This document shows, in pieces, positions 61,474 to 64,000 of a DNA stretch of 64,000 bases. Every line of letters begins with the position of its first letter. Within the stretch, counting starts at the first letter, position 1. Origin of the DNA: Puffinus mauretanicus (taxonomy: Eukaryota > Chordata > Aves > Procellariiformes > Procellariidae); assembly GCA_023333565.1 (NCBI GenBank), contig JAJKFH010002784.1, positions 864,920 to 928,919 on the forward strand, in the 5' to 3' direction. Under the pieces are notes generated by a model that saw only the letters and a list, made by a program, of their open reading frames with translations, did no database searches and had not been told where the DNA came from. A program made the position numbers and the translations under genes.

Positions 61474-62019
61474 CTACACCATGTCCCTAAGGGCCTCATC
61501 TACACGTCTTTTAAATACTTCCAGGGATGGTGACTCTACCACTTCCCTGGGCAGCCTGTTCCAAGGCCTGACCACTCTTTCAGTAAAAAAATTCCTCCTA
61601 ATGTCCAGTCTAAACCTCCCCTGGCGCAACTTGAGGCCATTTCCTCTTGTCCTATCGCTTGTTACTTGGGAGAAGGGACCAACCCCCACCTCGCTACAAC
61701 CTCCTTTCAGGTAGTTGTAGAGCACGATGAGGTCTCCCCTCAGCCTCCTCTTCTCCAGACTAAACAACCCCAGTTCCCTCAACCGCTCCTCATAAGACTT
61801 GTGCTCCAGGCCCTTCACCAGCTTCGTTGCCCTTCTCTGGACACGCTCCAGCACCTCAATGTCCTTCTTGTAGTGAGGGGCCCAGAACTGAACACAGTAT
61901 TCGAGGTGCGGCCTCACCAGTGCCGCATACAGGGGCACGATCACCTCCCTGCTCCTGCTGGCCACACTGTTTCTGATACAGGCCAGGATACCCATTGGCC
62001 TTCTTGGCCCACTGGGCAC
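61474..62019 (-). pseudogene. CR1 ORF2 C-terminal domain (open, 181 codons)
   Basis: Encodes the conserved region after the reverse transcriptase: [81 protein letters not shown] and [18 protein letters not shown]. It is uninterrupted to its natural stop, about 90 bp from the octamer tail. It belongs to the same element as the upstream fragment but is separated from it by the damaged catalytic region. Confidence 0.93.
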
Positions 62020-62426
62020 ACTGCCGGCTCATGTTCAGCCCGGCTGTCGAAATCAACACCCCAGGTCCTTTTCCTCCGGGCAGCAGCTTTCCAGCCACTC
62101 TTCCCCAAGCCTGTAGCGTTGCCTGGGGTTTGTAGCAGTGCAGGACGGCGCCCAGCCTTGTTGGACCTCATACAGTTGGCCTCGGCCCAGCCAGTCAATG
62201 GGTCCCTCTGCAGAGCCTTCCACACTGCCCTCAGCAGATCAACACTCCCGCTTAGCTTGGTGTGCGTCTGCAGAGCACCTCAGGGAGCACTTTCGATCCC
62301 TAGTCCAGATGGGTTGATAAAGATATTATTGAACAGGACGACCCCAAAAGCCCAGGCCTGGGGGCACAGCGGCCACGGCCATGCTTCAACTCCGTTCTTA
62401 AAGTCCTGGGCTTGGCGTCCAGCCAG
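62020..62426 (-). pseudogene. Damaged RT motif B / FADD region of the CR1
   Basis: Around 62320-62345 a remnant of motif B survives as VVLFNNIFIN, but the preceding SGVPQGS-type residues are corrupted. At about 62250-62270 the expected TTTGCAGATGACACCAAGCT (F-A-D-D-T-K-L) reads TCTGCAGACGCACACCAAGCT, that is, one inserted base, loss of the Phe codon and loss of the second catalytic Asp. Downstream the frame of 62225-61941 carries partly recognisable C-terminal text. The catalytic centre is destroyed. Confidence 0.8.
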
Positions 62427-63998
62427 TTTTACCCAGCAAAGAGTGTACCTGTCTAGGGCATGAGCCACCAGCTTCTCTAGGAGAATGCTGTGGGAGACAG
62501 TGTCAAAGGCTTTACTGAAGTCCAGGTAGACCACATCCACAGCCTTTCCCTCATCCACTAAGCGGGTCACCTGGTCATAGAAGGAGATCAGGTTGGTCAA
62601 GCGGGACCTGCCTTCCATGAACCCGTGCTGGCTGGGCCTGATCCCCTGGTTGTCCCGGACATGGCTTGTGAGCGCCCTCAAAACAAACCGCTCCATGATC
62701 TTCCCCGGCACCGAGGTCAGGCTGACCGGCCTGTAGTTCCCCGGATCCTCCTTCCGGCCCTTCTTATAGATGGGCGTCACATTGGCGAGCCTCCAGTCGT
62801 CCGGGACCTCCCCAGTTAACCAGGACTGCTGGTAAATGATGGAGAGCGGCTCGGCAAGCTCCTCCGCTAGCTCCCTCAGCACCCTCGGGTGGATCCCATC
62901 CGGCCCCATAGACTTGTGAGCGTCCAGGTGGCGTAGCAGGTCATTAACTTCTTCCTCATGGATTATGGGGGGTCTATCCTGCTCGTCGTCCTTGTCATCC
63001 AGCTCAGGGGGCTGAGTACCCTGGGGATAACTGCTCTGACTGCTAAAGACTGAGGCAAAGAAGGCATTGAGTACCTCAGCCTTATCCTCATCCCTGGTGG
63101 CAACGTTCCCCCCCGCATCCAATAGAGGATGAAGATTCTCCTTAGCTCTCCTTTTGTCATTAATATACTTGTAAAAGCATTTTTTGTTGTCTCTCACAAC
63201 AGCGGCCAGGTTGAGTTCTAGCCGGGCTTTTGCCTTTCTAATTTCCTCTCTGCACGATCTAACGAGATCCCTGTACTGTTCTTGACTTGCCTGCCCCTTC
63301 TTCCACAAGTGGTAAACTCTCCTTTTTTTCCTGAGTCCCAGCCAGAGCTCCCCGTTCAGCCAGGCCGGTCGCCTTCCCCGCCCGTTCTTCTTGCTGCACA
63401 TGGGGACAGCCCGCTCCTGCGCCTTTAAGACTTCCTTCTTGAAGAACGTCCAGCCTTCCTGGACCTCTTTGCCCTTCAGGACTGTCTCCCAAGGGACCCT
63501 CTCGACCAGCGTCCTGAGCAGGCCAAAGTCCGCCCTCCGGAAGTCCATGGTAGCGGTTTTGCTGGCCCCCCTCTTTACTTCACCAAGTATCGAGAATTCT
63601 ACCATTTCATGGTCGCTAAGCCCAAGCTGGCCTCCGACCACCACATCTCCCACCAGTCCTTCTCTGTTTGTGAACAGCAGGTCAAACGAGGCACCTCCCC
63701 TGGTGGGCTCGCTTACCAGCTGCGTCAGGAAGTTATCCTCCACACACTCCAGGAACCTCCTCGACTGTTTCCTCTCCGCCGTGTGGTACTGCCAGCAGAT
63801 GTCCGGAAAGTTAAAGTCCCCCACGAGAACAAGGGCTAGCGACTGTGAGACTTCTGCCAGCCTCTGGTAGAATATTTCGTCTGCCTCCTCGTCCTGGCTA
63901 GGTGGTGTATAACAGACTCCCAGCAGGATATCTGCCTTGTTGGCCTTCCCCCTCATCCTTACCCACAAGCACTCGACCTCGTCATCACTACCATTGAG
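62427..63998 (-). pseudogene. CR1 ORF2: endonuclease C-terminal half plus first part of reverse transcriptase
   Basis: The frame is open from the window edge; no start codon is implied, since the true ORF2 start is outside. Counting from the leucine codon at 63968: the apurinic-type endonuclease motif GDFNFPDICW at about 49-58; SDHEMVEF at about 118-125 (catalytic SDH); the inter-domain linker with MDFRRADFGLL and WLNGELWLGL; then reverse-transcriptase motifs GPDGIHPRVL (354-363), NYRPVSLTSVPGKIMERF (411-428) and motif A YLDFSKAFDTVSH (481-493) with its catalytic Asp. Shortly after, at about residue 514, the reading breaks, and motif B and FADD are not in frame. LINE ORF2 proteins nick the target and reverse-transcribe the RNA in the nucleus. 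This copy cannot. Confidence 0.95.
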
Positions 63999-64000
63999 CT

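Larger units (their letters stand above)
61384..64000 (-). mobile_element. Long CR1 LINE, running off the right edge
   Basis: The 3' tail in reverse shows three octamers (TCATAGAATCATAGAATCATAGAA, 61384-61407), followed by the reversed CR1 3'UTR and ORF2. At least 2.6 kb is present, the longest element in the window, and homology continues to position 64000. ORF2 is open from the edge to about 62427, then damaged from 62426 to 62020, then open again at 62019-61474. The element is younger than the others judging by its ORF preservation, but it is not active as seen. Confidence 0.96.

Noticed and set aside
61666..62463. A 265-codon open frame on plus
   Set aside because: It is the antisense of the CR1 at 61384-64000 and has no known motif. 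The coding signal is on minus.

Overview
This window looks like bird (avian) nuclear DNA. The evidence is several CR1 LINE copies ending in the CATAGAAT octamer tail, a pair of solo endogenous-retrovirus LTRs of a common avian type, a few very old MIR- and CR1/L3-like relics, and otherwise AT-rich sequence with no dense coding. I recognise one cellular protein-coding gene. It sits at the left edge and reads left to right.

Region by region: positions 1-1005 are a GC- and CpG-rich promoter, a short non-coding first exon and a 388-bp intron. The whole coding sequence lies in exon 2 (1154-1630) and encodes a 158-residue single-pass membrane protein that I identify as the avian orthologue of mammalian C11orf87 (neuronal integral membrane protein, NEURIM1). 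A perfect CRE (TGACGTCA) lies just upstream of a weak TATA-like element. A long AT-rich stretch with Pumilio-type motifs follows the stop codon. It is probably the 3'UTR, with a tandem AATAAA near 6876-6885 as the best candidate polyadenylation site.

From about 6.9 kb to 61 kb the window is a gene desert. It holds a 1-kb CR1 (8367-9395, minus), an orphan internal CR1 piece (17152-17368, plus), short CR1 tails, an ancient CR1 (about 30355-30965, plus), MIR-like SINE relics, a GC-rich block that resembles a large degenerate LTR (about 25620-26930), AT/TG simple repeats, a compact array of inverted repeats (49206-49322), and two solo LTRs in the same orientation (50045-50650 and 51308-51898), each with its own 5-bp target duplication. 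The right end (61384-64000) is a longer, younger CR1 on the minus strand. It keeps a long ORF2 segment with endonuclease and reverse-transcriptase motifs, then breaks down, and it runs off the window.

Functional reading: one neuron-associated gene with a cAMP-response-type promoter, flanked by a repeat-bearing desert that may carry conserved regulatory DNA (not testable here). I found no CRISPR array, operon, tRNA or rRNA. No new multi-gene system is visible. The best candidates for undescribed content are a cysteine-rich exon-like segment on the minus strand near 10.7-10.9 kb, collinear open segments on the minus strand at 56.7-58.1 kb, and the inverted-repeat array at 49.2 kb.
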